Origin: Conchiformibius sp.
Lineage (GTDB): Bacteria > Pseudomonadota > Gammaproteobacteria > Burkholderiales > Neisseriaceae
Direction of reading: 5' to 3'
NCBI GenBank assembly: GCA_029984035.1
Contig: JASBYJ010000001.1
Coordinates: forward strand, 186,001-250,000
DNA: 64,000 bases
How positions within the stretch are numbered: position 1 is the stretch's first letter; every line of letters starts with the position of its first letter. Below are positions 8,742-18,265 of the stretch, one piece after another. A program made the position numbers and the translations under genes. Under the pieces are notes generated by a model. That model was given only the letters and a program-made list of their open reading frames with translations, was not told where the DNA came from and did not search any database.

Positions 8742-9989
8742 ATGGGCTTGGAAACTTGGATTGGTTTGCGCTATTTGCGTGCGAAAAAACGCAGCGGTTT
8801 TATGTCGTTTATTTCGGCTGTTTCGATTGTCGGTATCGCCTTGGGCGTGATTGTGCTGATATTGGTGCTGTCGGTGGTGAACGGCTTTCAAAAGGATATC
8901 CGCGGGCAGTTGCTCAGCATTATGCCCCACGCCGAGGTGAGCTGGCTGGACGAAACGGAGGGTAAGGGTTGGCAGGATTTGCAGCGCGAACTTGAAGGGC
9001 GGCCGGGCTTGTCGGCTTCCGCCCCTTATATTGCGGGGCAGGGCTTGCTGGCCAATTCGGGTCAGGTACACGGCGTGCAGCTGCGCGGTATTTTGCCCGA
9101 GCAGGAAAAAGCCGTTGTGGATTATGCCGATAAAATGGTTTCAGGCAGCTTTGCGGATTTGAAATCAGATGAATTCAATATTATTTTGGGTGCGGTATTG
9201 GCTCAATCTTTGGGTGCGGAAGTCGGTAACAAAATCACTGTGATTACCCCTGAAGGAAATGTAACGCCTGCGGGCGTGGCACCGCGTTTGAAGCAGTTTA
9301 ATGTGGTGGGCGTTTTGGAAACGGGCGTCAGTCAGGCAGACGGTATGATGGCTTTGATTCATTTGGATGACGCGAAAAAGCTGTTTCGTGTCGATGACGA
9401 ATACATTGCTTTGCGCCTGAAGCTGGACGACCCGCAAAACGCGCCTGCGGTGATGGAGAAATTGCTGCCCGAAACTCTGAAAGGGCGGCTGTGGGCGCAA
9501 AATTGGACCGACAGCAACCGTGATTATTTCAAGGCGGTGGCGATGGAAAAGAAAATGCTCACATTATTGCTGGCGTGCATTATTTTGGTGGCGGTGTTTA
9601 ATTTGGTGTCGTCTTTGGTGATGGCGGTAACGGAAAAGCAAACCGATATTGCCATTTTGCGTACTTTGGGTTTGTCGCCGCGCGGCGTGATGAAAATTTT
9701 TGTGGTTCAGGGCATGGTGTCGGGCATACTGGGAACGCTGGTCGGTACGGTAGCCGGCTTGCTGCTGGCGTGGAAAATCGGTGCGGTTGTGGCGTTTGTC
9801 GAAGGGTTGTTCGGGCAAAAACTGGTTTCCGCGCAGGTTTATTTTTTAGACTATCTGCCCAGCGATATTCAGGCAGCCGATGTGGCGAGCGTGATTGCGA
9901 TTTCTCTTTTATTGTCTTTTCTCGCCACGCTTTATCCCAGTTGGAGTGCGGCGCGTACCCGTCCTGCGGAGGCTTTGCGTTATGAATAA
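8742..9989 (+). CDS. lolC: Lipoprotein-releasing ABC transporter permease (LolC/LolE family)
   Basis: Inner-membrane permease that extracts lipoproteins for LolA. 415 residues: an N-terminal TM helix after GLRYLRAKKR (VSIVGIALGVIVLILVLSVV), a large periplasmic MacB-type domain (residues about 50-265), and three C-terminal TM helices, with the family motif TLGLSPRGVMKIFVVQG between the second and third. The start overlaps a DUS (GCTGCCTGAAAA directly before ATG), so spacing rather than a clear Shine-Dalgarno decides it. It overlaps lolD by 8 bases. Only one permease gene is present, which suggests a LolF-like arrangement with one permease type. Confidence 0.93.
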   Translation: MGLETWIGLRYLRAKKRSGFMSFISAVSIVGIALGVIVLILVLSVVNGFQKDIRGQLLSIMPHAEVSWLDETEGKGWQDLQRELEGRPGLSASAPYIAGQGLLANSGQVHGVQLRGILPEQEKAVVDYADKMVSGSFADLKSDEFNIILGAVLAQSLGAEVGNKITVITPEGNVTPAGVAPRLKQFNVVGVLETGVSQADGMMALIHLDDAKKLFRVDDEYIALRLKLDDPQNAPAVMEKLLPETLKGRLWAQNWTDSNRDYFKAVAMEKKMLTLLLACIILVAVFNLVSSLVMAVTEKQTDIAILRTLGLSPRGVMKIFVVQGMVSGILGTLVGTVAGLLLAWKIGAVVAFVEGLFGQKLVSAQVYFLDYLPSDIQAADVASVIAISLLLSFLATLYPSWSAARTRPAEALRYE

Positions 9990-10671
9990 TCCGGTTATCC
10001 AGTGCCGAAATGTCGGCAAAAGCTATCGGGACGGCGGCTTGAATGTCGATGTGTTGCACAATTTGGATTTGCAGATTGATGCGGGCGAGAGCGTGAGCAT
10101 CATCGGTGCTTCGGGCAGCGGCAAATCCACATTGCTGCATTTGTTGGGCGGTTTGGACGCTCCCGATTCAGGCAGCATCGTGTTGATGGGTCAGGATATT
10201 GCATCTTTGAACCAAACCCGTTTGGGGCAATTGCGCAACCGTTATCTCGGTTTCGTTTACCAATTCCATCATCTGCTGTCGGAATTTACCGCGTTGGAAA
10301 ATGTGATGATGCCGCTGCTGATTGGCGGCACGGCGCGGCAGGAAGCGGCGGAACGCTCCGCCGCCATGTTGGAAAAAGTCGGTTTGGGACGGCGTGTCGG
10401 ACACCGCCCCGCCGAGCTTTCGGGCGGAGAACGGCAGCGTGCGGCAGTGGCGCGCGCTTTGGTACACCGTCCGCAATGCCTGCTCGCCGATGAGCCTACC
10501 GGTAATCTCGACCGTAAAAATGCCGCCAATGTTTTGGATATGATGTTGGAATTGCAGCAGGATTTGGGTACCGCCCTAGTCGTGGTAACGCATGACGACC
10601 AATTGGCGGCGCGTTTCAAACGCACACTGTTTATGCGGGACGGCAGTTTGCAAGCCGTTCAGGCTGCCTGA
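9982..10671 (+). CDS. lolD: Lipoprotein-releasing system ATP-binding protein
   Basis: ATPase partner of the LolC permease; 229 residues. Walker A is GASGSGKST (about residues 41-49), the signature LSGGERQR and Walker B LLADEPTGNLD follow in order, with the H-loop VVTHD. The ATG lies inside the last codons of lolC (ATGAATAA), which indicates translational coupling. The last codons (VQAA-stop) are formed by a DUS (CAGGCTGCCTGA), a recurrent feature in this genome. Confidence 0.97.
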   Translation: MNNPVIQCRNVGKSYRDGGLNVDVLHNLDLQIDAGESVSIIGASGSGKSTLLHLLGGLDAPDSGSIVLMGQDIASLNQTRLGQLRNRYLGFVYQFHHLLSEFTALENVMMPLLIGGTARQEAAERSAAMLEKVGLGRRVGHRPAELSGGERQRAAVARALVHRPQCLLADEPTGNLDRKNAANVLDMMLELQQDLGTALVVVTHDDQLAARFKRTLFMRDGSLQAVQAA

Positions 10672-10686
10672 AAAGGAAATTATCAT

Positions 10687-11172
10687 ATGAAAATCTCGTT
10701 TAGCATTCTGTTTTCCGTTTTGCTTGCCGTTTCTCCGCCGCTTCGGGCAGAGGGTTTTGTCGGACAAAACGATAACAACCCGCAGCAATTCAATCCTAAG
10801 GCGCACGTTCAAATCATCAACTTTTGGGCAGCTTGGTGTGCGCCCTGCCGCAAAGAAATGCCCGAGATGAGCCGTTGGTTCGAGCAAAAAGGAAAACAGC
10901 AAAAAGTGGAAATGGTGGGCATTGCCTTGGACAGCAGGGAGAATGTGGCGGCGTTTTTGAAAACCACTCCCGTGGCGTATCCGATTTGGCGTTATAACGG
11001 CAACAACAGCCGCGCGGTCATGAAAGAATACGGCAATGAAAAAGGCGTGCTGCCTTATACCGTTGTCCGCAAAGCAGGCTGTACGTATCAGGAAAAACTA
11101 TTGGGCGGCATAGACGGCAAACGTTTGGATGCCGCGCTCAAGGCCGTAACCGCGCAATGCGCCAAAGCGTAA
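10687..11172 (+). CDS. TlpA/ResA-type periplasmic thioredoxin
   Basis: A 161-residue thiol-disulfide protein. It has a signal peptide (hydrophobic residues 4-17, cleavage near LRAEG) and a thioredoxin fold with the active site WAAWCAPCRKEM (CxxC). The cis-proline region reads VLPYTVV. It should act in the periplasm as a reductant for c-type cytochrome apoproteins or other targets. It begins 15 bases after lolD, so it may be co-transcribed. AAAGGAA precedes the ATG. Confidence 0.85.
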   Translation: MKISFSILFSVLLAVSPPLRAEGFVGQNDNNPQQFNPKAHVQIINFWAAWCAPCRKEMPEMSRWFEQKGKQQKVEMVGIALDSRENVAAFLKTTPVAYPIWRYNGNNSRAVMKEYGNEKGVLPYTVVRKAGCTYQEKLLGGIDGKRLDAALKAVTAQCAKA

Positions 11173-11707
11173 ACTGTTTTCAGGCAGCCTGAAAGAATGC
11201 TTTTGGCGCGCCCCGAAGCATTTTTATATGCTGCGGCGATTGATTTTTCACCTGCGGAAAACTGCCGAAAATTGTCATTTTGTGAAGGCGCAATCTGTTT
11301 TTAGTTAGTCGGTTAGCCGGAATGGCCGATAGAGTGAACAGACTGAGAGCTGTGCGGGCGTAACGGCCTGATGCGGTGAACCGTTTTCTTCAGGTTATGC
11401 CGCAAGATTGGATTGGTATTACTAATAAACGGATTGTGTAAAATATTTCCTTTCAATAGGATACACAATTAAGTTATTGAATAATATCATTTTAATTATG
11501 TTTCGGCATCAGCCTTTTTTGAAAACAGAACCTTTCTTCGATTTCGGTCGGATGGTTCGGCCAAACCGTAAAATATTGAGTGTTTTCATCAGCCGATATG
11601 TATCGGACGGTTTTCAGGCAGCCCGTTGGGTATGAAGCCGTACAATACGGAATGCGGAATTCTTTTTATATTTATGATTAATAATTGATTCAAATAGGAA
11701 AATTATT
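11173..11707. other. Intergenic region upstream of yicC
   Basis: 535 bases with no recognised gene. It starts with a DUS pair (about 11178-11193) that may terminate the lolCD unit, becomes AT-rich at 11400-11510 and again before yicC, and holds a second DUS near 11613. The yicC promoter is expected here. Confidence 0.45.
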
Positions 11708-12577
11708 ATGTCAGTACGCAGTATGACCGGTTTTGCACACGTTTCCGACGAAGCGGCGGGCAAACGTATCGATGTGGAAATCAGGGCGGTGAACCACCGT
11801 TTTTTGGATATTCAGTTCAAAATTCCCGACGAATTGCGCGTATTGGAAAGCCGTATGCGCGAATATCTCGCCGGCAAGGCCGCTCGCGGAAAATTGGAAT
11901 GCCGTATCCAGCTCACGACTTTGGGCGGCAAAACGGAAAGCCTGAACATCAATCACGGTTTGGTGGAGGAATTGGTGCAAATCGGCAGCAAATGGCGTAA
12001 AAAATACGGCACGGGCAAATTGGGTGCGGCCGATATTCTGCGTTTCCCCGGCGTGCTTTCAGGCAGCGAAACCGATGCGGAAGCCCTGTCTGCGCCGATA
12101 TTGGCGTTGCTTGCCCGTGCCGCCGATGAATTCAACGCATCGCGCGAACGCGAAGGTGCCAAATTGCAGGCGCACATTGTGGAACGTCTGGATTTAATCG
12201 AAGCCATCATCGGCGCATTGGAGCAATTGTTCCCAGAGCTTTTAAACGCACATATGGAGAAAATGCAGGCGCGTTTGGCGGCAGCGGTTGCCAATGTCGA
12301 TGAAGACCGCCTCAAACAGGAATTCGCTCTATTTATGCAAAAAGCCGATGTTGATGAAGAGTTTAACCGGTTGCGCACCCATACTGCCGAAGTGCGCCGT
12401 ATAGTTACCGAACACAAGGGCAGTATCGGCAAACGTTTGGATTTTCTGATGCAGGAACTCAACCGCGAAGCCAATACGCTCGGAAGCAAAGCCATTGCAG
12501 GGGAATGTACGCAAGTTTCGGTGGAATTGAAGGTATTGATTGAGCAAATGCGCGAGCAGGTGCAAAACATCGAATAG
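11708..12577 (+). CDS. yicC: YicC family endoribonuclease
   Basis: 289 residues, full family length. The N-terminal YicC domain begins SMTGFAHVSDEAAGKRIDVE with the conserved NHRFLDIQFKIP. The C-terminal DUF1732 domain has EEFNRLRTH and GKRLDFLMQELNREANTLGSKA, which holds the conserved acidic and histidine residues. YicC of E. coli is reported as an endoribonuclease involved in small-RNA turnover. It is monocistronic here: a strong terminator follows. Confidence 0.92.
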   Translation: MSVRSMTGFAHVSDEAAGKRIDVEIRAVNHRFLDIQFKIPDELRVLESRMREYLAGKAARGKLECRIQLTTLGGKTESLNINHGLVEELVQIGSKWRKKYGTGKLGAADILRFPGVLSGSETDAEALSAPILALLARAADEFNASREREGAKLQAHIVERLDLIEAIIGALEQLFPELLNAHMEKMQARLAAAVANVDEDRLKQEFALFMQKADVDEEFNRLRTHTAEVRRIVTEHKGSIGKRLDFLMQELNREANTLGSKAIAGECTQVSVELKVLIEQMREQVQNIE

Positions 12578-12643
12578 CGTCAATTGTGAACGCGTGTTTT
12601 GCGGGGGATAAATGACGTTTTAATTACCTGCAATTTATGAATC

Positions 12644-12680
12644 AAAATCGGATTTCCGTGCAGGCGGAAATCCGATTTTT
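12644..12680 (+). terminator. Rho-independent terminator of yicC
   Basis: A perfect 15-bp stem (12644-12658 with 12665-12679), six-base loop, ending in TTTTT. Confidence 0.9.
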
Positions 12681-12725
12681 GTTGGAACCGATAGAATGGA
12701 TTTGTCGGCTGGGCGATATGAAAAG

Positions 12726-12764
12726 GGCTGCCTGAAAAGGTTTTCAGGCAGCCTGAAGTTTTTT
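12726..12764 (+). terminator. DUS inverted-pair terminator
   Basis: Two DUS in inverted orientation form a 13-bp stem (12726-12738 with 12741-12753), followed by TGAAGTTTTTT. It serves as a second terminator after yicC. Confidence 0.7.
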
Positions 12765-13095
12765 AATCCACTACTTTTAAGCAATGGTGCAGGTGTTGTT
12801 GCATTTGCAGTGCTATATATCGCAACGGTTTTCGGAAGAGTGGTTAAAGGAGAGTGATGATGTGGCTTTCGGTTAGGTTTTAAATAGGGAAATGTTGTGA
12901 TATGAATGTGTATTAAATGGTTGTTTCGGGCATGACGGTTGGATTTTCAATGGTTTGGTATCGCATAGCGGCAGTGGATTGTAATTTTATTTTGCGGTTT
13001 ACAAAAATTTTAACTTAATTATTTTTTTAATAAAATCAATGATTAATTAGAAGTTAATAGTTAAAATTTGCGGGGGGGGGGAAGTTTGCCGACAA
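12765..13095. other. AT-rich region with G10 homopolymer upstream of the adhesin promoter
   Basis: No gene. The AT-rich stretch 12990-13070 runs directly into ten consecutive G residues (13072-13081), a tract long enough for slipped-strand mispairing. Confidence 0.7.
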
Positions 13096-13125
13096 TTGGC
13101 ATTCAGGCTGCTAGGGCTTTATGCT
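13096..13125 (+). promoter_or_regulatory. Putative sigma-70 promoter of the trimeric adhesin with upstream poly-G
   Basis: TTGGCA (13096-13101), 18-base spacer, TATGCT (13120-13125). The G10 tract ends 14 bases upstream of the -35 box, where a length change would alter helical phasing of upstream contacts. The resulting leader is about 175 bases. The boxes were found by eye. Confidence 0.4.
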
Positions 13126-13308
13126 ATTGTGCTGCCTGAAATTGTCAGGGATGGGCGGTGTGCGGGTAATTTGCCTGCCTTGCTTGTGTTGAATTTTGGC
13201 ATGCAGTGGCTATCTTGCCAATCATGTTGCATTAAAGTTTATTCCGAACGGATTGAGGCGGTTTGCCAAAATATTTTTTCAATTTATTTTTAACAGAGAG
13301 GAACTCTG

Positions 13309-16300
13309 ATGAACAAAGTTTTTAAAGTGATTTGGAATCATACCGCGCAAACTTGGGTGGCGGTGTCCGAGTTGAGTCCGGTAAAAGGCAAAAGCAAATC
13401 CGTTTCCGCAGCTGCTTTGGTTGCAGGTGTGTTGTTGAGCGGCGGCGTGCAGGCTGCGTTGGTGACCACTCCGCTTACTACGAACGGAGAGACTAAGCAG
13501 CACAATGATGACGGTATTTCTGTAGTTACTACAGATAAAAATACAACTCTGATAGGTGAAAATGCAACGGTTTTCAATAAGAGCAGCACTAATAATAATA
13601 ATACCTACGGGAATCTCAATTTGGTGATTGGTAAGGATGCTTCCGTTACGGGGAATGACAGTATTGCCATAGGTTATCAATCGAATGCTAATGTAACCAG
13701 GTTTTCAGGTGGCGTGGCAGTTGGTGCGGGAGCAGTAGCTACCGGTGCAAATGGGCATTTGGATAGAAAAAATCCAGTCAGCGGCTTGGGAGAAGGTAAG
13801 TCATATACCCATCCTATTGCAGGAACGGTGGGTGCGGCGGACTCAGGCAATGGCCAGTTTGTTATGGATTTGGATGGAGATGGAAAACGTTCTAATGCCG
13901 ACTCTACAGCACCAACGGCTGTCGGTCATAAGGCTTATGCTGAAAAGGGAGGTTCTGCATTCGGCAGCTATGCTGTGGCCAGAAGTTTGGCTGTGGCTGC
14001 CGGTTCGTTGGCAGTTGCAGATGATATCGGTGCAGTAGCAATGGGGGTAGATAGTTTTGCTAAAGGTAACTCTGCTGTTTCAATCGGACGCAACTCTGCT
14101 ACAAAAGGTGATTTTGCTATATCAATCGGTAATGTGGCGGCAGCGCAAGACAATGGCAGTATTGCTATGGGGCACTCGGCTTATGCCAACGGATATCGTT
14201 CTATTGCTATTGGTACGACAGATATTTATGCTGCTCCTGCAACAGTATCTACAGTATCTTCAGGTACTGGCAAAGTACAGTTCGGTTCGGCATACAGTGA
14301 TAAAAACCAAACTCTTGCCGAAGGTATTGATGCGACTTCTTTAGGTGCGTCTGCAACTGCCAAAGGCAACCATGCAACCTCTTTGGGTGCATTTGCCAAA
14401 TCCGAGAATGAAAGTGCTTCGGCTATCGGTTATTTTGCCGCTGCGGAAGGCTCGCGTGCCACTGCCATCGGCAGCGGTTCCCATGCCGCAGGTGAATCGG
14501 CTGTTGCTTTGGCCAATAATGCGCGCGCGCTGTCTAATCAGAGCGTGGCTGTCGGCGTTGATTCCTTGTCTTTGTCAGACGGTTCCGTTGCCATCGGTGT
14601 CAATGCCATCTCAGGGGCAAGCTCCATATCGGATACATTGAAACAGCAGATTACTGAAAAGAAAGCAGCCGTTAAGACGGCGGAAACAAATTTAACCGAC
14701 GCACAAAAAAATCTTCAAAAACAAATTGTGGCGCAACCTTTCGATAAAGATAAATATGCAGAAGCACAGAAGGCTTATGTCGATGCGCTTGCTGCTCTTC
14801 AAACGGCTACTAATGATTTGGAAGCGGTAGTGAAAACCGCAAAAAGTGCGAATGCGGACACTCAAAATGCGGTTGCCATAGGTGCCAATGCCATTGCGGC
14901 GGATAAAAACGCCTTGGCAGTGGGTGTGGACAGCTATGTCGGGTCGGCTGCATCGGGCGCATTCGGTTATAAAAACAAAGTAAGCGACGGCGCGGAAAAC
15001 GTTTATATTGTCGGTAGCAACAATACCGCAGCGGATACTGCCGACAACACCTTTATTCTCGGCAGCGGTGTTACGGCCGCTAATGCCAACGGCGTGATTT
15101 TGGGTAACGGTTCCGCAGATGCGAAATTGGTGAAAACGGAAAATGCAACCGTAGGCGGCGTAACCTATAGCGGGTTTGCAGGCGTTTCCGATGCCGCAAA
15201 CGGCGTGGTGAGTATTGGTGCCGCAGGTAAAGAGCGTCAAATCAAACACGTTGCCGCAGGTCAGATTAATGCTAATTCAACCGATGCGATTAACGGTTCG
15301 CAGCTGTATGCCGTAGTCGATAAATTGTCGCCTGCGCCGAAATTCTCTCTCAATTCGACAGGTAAATTGGATGATATTGGGAATGAGGAGGAAGATGGCG
15401 GCAAATTTGTCAATGCGACTACCGTTCATGAGGCCATCAGCCAAGCAGGCTGGCAGATTACTTCGGATGTGGACGGCGGCAAACGTGCTGAGAAGGGAGA
15501 CAAGCGTTCTACCGAAATCATTCGTGCCGGCGACGAAGTGGTTTTGAAGGCAGGCAAAAATCTGACTATCAAGCAAAACGGCGCTGAGTTTACCTATGCA
15601 ACCGACAATGAAGTGGAATTCGACAGCATCAAGGTGCCTACAAATTCTGCAAACAATCCGATTACCATTACGGCAGGCGGTATTCAGGCAGGCGGTAAGA
15701 AAATCACTCATGTGGCCGCCGGTGATGTGAATGAAAACAGCACAGATGCGGTGAACGGTTCGCAGCTGTATGAGTTGAAGAAAAATCTCTCTAATTTGAA
15801 CACTACCGTTGGCGGAGGTTTGAAATTTAGCGGTGATGATGAAAATGTAACATTCACGAAAAAATTGGGTGAAACCGTTACGGTCAGAGGCGAGTTGAAA
15901 GACGGTGAAGTCGCATCGGCAGGCAATATACGTGTTGATGTCGAAGGCGATGAACTGGTTGTCAAAATGGCCGAGAAGCCTAAATTTAAAGGGCTTACCT
16001 TGCTTTCTGATAAGGAAGATGATGATAGCGAAGTTAGTTTTGACGTAACTGACGGCGTTTTGAACTTGAGCACGATTAATGCGAGCAGTCCGCAGGTTAC
16101 GGTGAGCAATGTCAAAGACAATTTGCCGATTACCTACAATAAAGACGAGCTCAATCCGAACAACAAGCCGGTTACCACTTCGCAAAAGCTGCCTGAAGGC
16201 ATCAAAGACAAAGCCAATAATGCCGCTACGGTAGGCGATGTGCTGAATGCGGGCTGGAATTTGCAGGGTAACGGCAAAGCGGTGGATTTTGTGAAAGCAT

Positions 16301-17676
16301 ACGACACGGTGAATTTTGTGAACGGAGCGGGTACGACCGTAGAAGCGAAAGCTTCTGCCGATGGCAAGACCAGTATCATCAAAATCAATACCCTGACCAG
16401 CCTGGTGGATAAAGACGGCAATCCCGTTGTGGCCGTAACCGACCCCGCAACCGGTAATGTCTCCTACTATACGCAAAAAAATGTGGACGATTCCGGCAAA
16501 CCCAAGCCAAACGCCCAAGCGATTGACACCCAAAACAATCCCTTGCATGTGAATATTGTCAATCCTGTTGCCGAAGCAGGAAAACAAACCAGCACCCCGA
16601 CCCAATTGGGCAATATCGAAAGCGGATTGAAGCCTTATACTAAGGCGGAAGCGGAAGCTAAGAAAACGCCTAAGGCCGAAGGGTTGGTCAATCTGGATAA
16701 TCAAGCCGTTCCCGATAATACTGTGGTAACCGCAGGCGATTTGCGCAATATGGGCTGGGTAGTAGCCGCCGGCGACGATTATTCCGCGCAAGTGAAAAAT
16801 GCCAACGAAGTGAAATTTGTCGGCACCGGTGCGGCCAAAGTGTCGGGCAATGACGCTGGAAATACCCGCGTGATTACTATTCACGTTGATGAGCAAGTAA
16901 CCGCCAATAATGTGATTAGCTTGGCCAAAGGTGCGGTGATGGCGAAACCGGACGGTACAATCGGCGTGGACGACAAGCAAAAAGGCGAATTGGTCAGCAA
17001 AGAATCCCTTGTGAAGGCTGTGAACGAGAGCGGCTGGAAAGTCGGTATCGGCCGTGATGATACCGATTTTAAAGACGGAGCCGGAAAAGACGGGAAACAC
17101 TTGGTCAAACCGAGCCATTCCGTAGTGTTTAATTCAGGCAGCAATCTGAAAATCAAACAGACCGTTACGGAAAAAGAAACCCAAATCACTTATGCTTTGA
17201 ACGACAGTATCAAAGTGAAAGAGATTAAGGTGGGCGACGGTGATAAGAATAATGTTTCGATTACCGAAGCAGGTATTGACGCAGGCAATAAAACCATCAC
17301 CAATGTCGCAGCGGGCAAAAACGATACGGATGCCGTGAATTACGGACAACTGAAGGCAGCCATGACCGGCAATGTCAACAATGTGAACCAGATTAACCAG
17401 CGTTTGGACAACATGGACAAAAATATGCGCGCCATCGATAAAGATTTGCGTGCAGGCGTGGCAGGTGCCACTGCCATGGCGCAGCTGCCGCAGGTTACTT
17501 TGCCGGGTGCTTCTGTTTTGGCCGCAGGCGTGGGGCATTATAAAGGTCAGAATGCCTTTGCGGTGGGTGTTTCCCATTTAAGCGATGGCGGCAATTGGAT
17601 TGTCAAAGCCCAAGCCAGTGCCAATACGCAAGGCGATTTCAATATCGGTGCAGGTATCGGCTACCAATGGCGTTAA
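13309..17676 (+). CDS. Trimeric autotransporter adhesin (YadA/NhhA type)
   Basis: A 1455-residue surface adhesin. Residues 1-50 are the extended signal peptide (MNKVFKVIWNHTAQTWVAVSE, then a hydrophobic segment ending VQAA). YadA-like head repeats (AIG/AVGxxAxAxG) run to about residue 600. They are interrupted by a charged coiled coil near 445-510 (LKQQITEKKAAVKTAETNLT). The stalk has necks (HVAAGxxNxxSTDAxNGSQLY at about 650 and 800) and repeated GWK/GWN-type domains. The C-terminal anchor of four beta strands (LPGASVLAAGVGHYKGQNAFAVG to IGAGIGYQWR) ends in Arg after aromatic residues. RBS GAGAGGAA. It should mediate attachment to host cells; expression may be phase-variable through the upstream G10 tract. 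Confidence 0.95.
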   Translation: MNKVFKVIWNHTAQTWVAVSELSPVKGKSKSVSAAALVAGVLLSGGVQAALVTTPLTTNGETKQHNDDGISVVTTDKNTTLIGENATVFNKSSTNNNNTYGNLNLVIGKDASVTGNDSIAIGYQSNANVTRFSGGVAVGAGAVATGANGHLDRKNPVSGLGEGKSYTHPIAGTVGAADSGNGQFVMDLDGDGKRSNADSTAPTAVGHKAYAEKGGSAFGSYAVARSLAVAAGSLAVADDIGAVAMGVDSFAKGNSAVSIGRNSATKGDFAISIGNVAAAQDNGSIAMGHSAYANGYRSIAIGTTDIYAAPATVSTVSSGTGKVQFGSAYSDKNQTLAEGIDATSLGASATAKGNHATSLGAFAKSENESASAIGYFAAAEGSRATAIGSGSHAAGESAVALANNARALSNQSVAVGVDSLSLSDGSVAIGVNAISGASSISDTLKQQITEKKAAVKTAETNLTDAQKNLQKQIVAQPFDKDKYAEAQKAYVDALAALQTATNDLEAVVKTAKSANADTQNAVAIGANAIAADKNALAVGVDSYVGSAASGAFGYKNKVSDGAENVYIVGSNNTAADTADNTFILGSGVTAANANGVILGNGSADAKLVKTENATVGGVTYSGFAGVSDAANGVVSIGAAGKERQIKHVAAGQINANSTDAINGSQLYAVVDKLSPAPKFSLNSTGKLDDIGNEEEDGGKFVNATTVHEAISQAGWQITSDVDGGKRAEKGDKRSTEIIRAGDEVVLKAGKNLTIKQNGAEFTYATDNEVEFDSIKVPTNSANNPITITAGGIQAGGKKITHVAAGDVNENSTDAVNGSQLYELKKNLSNLNTTVGGGLKFSGDDENVTFTKKLGETVTVRGELKDGEVASAGNIRVDVEGDELVVKMAEKPKFKGLTLLSDKEDDDSEVSFDVTDGVLNLSTINASSPQVTVSNVKDNLPITYNKDELNPNNKPVTTSQKLPEGIKDKANNAATVGDVLNAGWNLQGNGKAVDFVKAYDTVNFVNGAGTTVEAKASADGKTSIIKINTLTSLVDKDGNPVVAVTDPATGNVSYYTQKNVDDSGKPKPNAQAIDTQNNPLHVNIVNPVAEAGKQTSTPTQLGNIESGLKPYTKAEAEAKKTPKAEGLVNLDNQAVPDNTVVTAGDLRNMGWVVAAGDDYSAQVKNANEVKFVGTGAAKVSGNDAGNTRVITIHVDEQVTANNVISLAKGAVMAKPDGTIGVDDKQKGELVSKESLVKAVNESGWKVGIGRDDTDFKDGAGKDGKHLVKPSHSVVFNSGSNLKIKQTVTEKETQITYALNDSIKVKEIKVGDGDKNNVSITEAGIDAGNKTITNVAAGKNDTDAVNYGQLKAAMTGNVNNVNQINQRLDNMDKNMRAIDKDLRAGVAGATAMAQLPQVTLPGASVLAAGVGHYKGQNAFAVGVSHLSDGGNWIVKAQASANTQGDFNIGAGIGYQWR

Positions 17677-17726
17677 GCCTTGATTTGAATTAGGCGGTAT
17701 GCCGCCGCTTTCCAATCGCTTTCAGC

Positions 17727-17765
17727 AAAAGACCGGAAAACTGTTTGAGTTGTCCGGTCTTTTTT
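17727..17765 (+). terminator. Rho-independent terminator of the adhesin gene
   Basis: AAAAGACCGG pairs with CCGGTCTTTT across a 17-base loop and is followed by a T-run. Confidence 0.88.
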
Positions 17766-17832
17766 GTATTGGGGTTTTATGGTGAGAAAAGGGCTTTGCG
17801 GCGTACGGATACTTAAGTGTTTTATCCTGCCG

Positions 17833-18265
17833 GATGAGGCTGCCTGAAAACGCCGGAGTATGGTTTCGGTCGAATGCCGCAATGATGTTTACTTGATAAA
17901 TGAGGCTGCCTGAAAATATCGGTATATGGTTCCCGTTTCCGTCCGCCTGAACGGTATGGGGAGAAATGGGCTGCCTGAAAACGCCGGCGTATGGTTTCGG
18001 TCGAACGCCGCAATGATGTTTACTTGATAAATGAGGCTGCCTGAAAATATCGGTATATGGTTCCCGTTTCCGTCCGCCTGAACGGTATGGGGAGAAATGG
18101 GCTGCCTGAAAACGCCGGCGTATGGTTTCGGTCGAACGCCGCAATGATGTTTACTTGATAAATGAGGCTGCCTGAAAATATCGGTATATGTTTCCCGTTT
18201 CCGTCCGCCTGAACGGTATGGGGAGAAGTAGGGCTGCCTGAAAGGCAGCGTATGGTTTCTGTCCG
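17833..18265. repeat. 131-bp tandem repeat (minisatellite) with two DUS per unit
   Basis: A 131-bp unit recurs: the segment AATGATGTTTACTTGATAAA starts at 17881, 18012 and 18143 (the last copy differs little). About 3.3 copies are present; the first is a half unit and the last decays after 18230. Every unit carries two same-orientation DUS (AGGCTGCCTGAA and GGGCTGCCTGAA), so seven DUS point the same way within 430 bp. The period is not a multiple of three, yet minus-strand frames stay open through it; I see no ribosome binding site and do not call a protein. Confidence 0.85.

Noticed and set aside
13096..13293. 65-codon plus-strand frame behind the G10 tract
   Set aside because: It covers the probable adhesin promoter and leader; considered as a phase-variable leader peptide but there is no start signal linked to the tract.
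15277..17118. A 613-codon minus-strand frame opposite the adhesin
   Set aside because: Antisense shadow of the repetitive adhesin gene; biased composition, no start signal and no similarity I recognise.
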